Shown here one piece after another: positions 41,005-41,136 of a stretch of 41,136 nt of DNA. The DNA comes from Fibrobacterota bacterium. GTDB lineage: Bacteria; Fibrobacterota; Fibrobacteria; UBA11236. How positions within the stretch are numbered: the stretch's first letter is position 1; each line of letters opens with the position of its first letter. The notes beneath the pieces were generated by a model. The model saw only the letters and a list, made by a program, of their open reading frames with translations. It searched no databases and was not told where the DNA came from. The position numbers and the translations under genes are program-made. The stretch spans positions 1 through 41,136 of the forward strand of contig JAQBPN010000090.1 of assembly GCA_028287505.1 (NCBI GenBank), in the 5' to 3' direction.

Positions 41005-41136
41005 AGCGGACGACGAGCGATGTCGGCTGGAGCTCCTCGTCGAGGATCGGCAGCAACGTCGCGAGGTGGGGCAGCCACGCCGCGGTGTACAGCTTGAGCA
41101 CGTACGTGTCGGAGTAGCGGTCGAGGACGAGACCGG
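40985..41136 (-). CDS. Fragment of RlmI/RlmK-type class I SAM-dependent rRNA methyltransferase
   Basis: Reading the minus strand from 41134 gives an open frame GLVLDRYSDTYVLKLYTAAW, then LPHLATLLPILDEELQPTSLVVRFSRDV, before it runs into the Omp85 sequence. The GLVLDRYxDxYVxxL segment followed by a helix and a strand ending VVRFSR is the pattern just after the PUA domain in RlmI-type 23S rRNA cytosine methyltransferases. The fragment is open at the window edge (5' partial) and cut at its 3' end. Codon use (GTC, CTC, GAC, ACG) and composition differ from the preceding 41 kb and look actinobacterial-like. The exact left boundary is uncertain by some 15 bases. Confidence 0.6.

Noticed and set aside
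1-41136. CRISPR arrays, tRNA or rRNA genes, insertion sequences
   Set aside because: No regularly spaced direct repeats, cloverleaf-like sequences, rRNA-like conserved stretches or transposase motifs were recognised on either strand.

Overview
The window looks like a chromosomal segment of a GC-rich Gram-negative bacterium of the Fibrobacterota (Fibrobacter-like) lineage. The main pointer is the TIGR02147-type regulator at 19421-20272, a family I know as a Fibrobacter paralogous family, placed beside a DUF2341/LamG lipoprotein. Many predicted lipoproteins, Omp85/TamB-type envelope assembly proteins and a type IV pilus locus fit a diderm member of the FCB group. This assignment is inferred from protein families, not from a marker gene.

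Layout. (a) 1-10.6 kb holds mostly housekeeping genes: a YbiT-type ABC-F ATPase with a degenerate second ATP site, an exported diheme cytochrome c-like protein, a LEA2 lipoprotein, a large Lhr-type helicase and, divergently, an AidB-like acyl-CoA dehydrogenase. (b) 10.6-14.6 kb holds a secreted solute-binding protein paired with a membrane histidine kinase (no response regulator beside it), then a zinc-ribbon membrane protein and a DUF3592 protein. (c) 14.6-31.2 kb, extended to 35.2 kb, is a type IV pilus locus on the minus strand in two blocks. The assembly block runs from 35175 down to 22634: a giant Ig-repeat lipoprotein, a predicted outer-membrane protein, PilC, four prepilins and a PilX-like protein, then PilM, PilN, PilO, PilP-like and the secretin PilQ. 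The motor block runs from 19150 down to 14646: PilB with an N-terminal pseudo-receiver, a TonB-like protein and a small lipoprotein. Between the blocks, on the opposite strand, sit the TIGR02147 regulator, a LamG lipoprotein and an AT-rich XRE-type regulator with a clear promoter and palindromic operator candidate. (d) 35.6-41.0 kb holds a TamB-like protein translationally coupled to an Omp85 (BamA/TamA) protein.

How the genes work together. The pilus genes supply the extension motor (PilB), platform (PilC), inner-membrane alignment complex (PilM/N/O/P), secretin (PilQ), major and minor pilins, and probably accessory surface proteins. No PilT retraction ATPase and no prepilin peptidase are present, so these must lie elsewhere or, for PilT, may be absent. 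The most novel-looking association is the ten-domain Ig-like lipoprotein with a calcium-motif C-terminus, plus a predicted outer-membrane protein, heading the pilus operon.

The right edge looks chimeric. The Omp85 frame breaks off inside its beta-barrel near 40985-41004, and the last ~140 bases encode, on the minus strand, part of an RlmI-type rRNA methyltransferase with different codon use. This suggests an assembly misjoin or a real rearrangement. No tRNA, rRNA, CRISPR array or insertion sequence was recognised.
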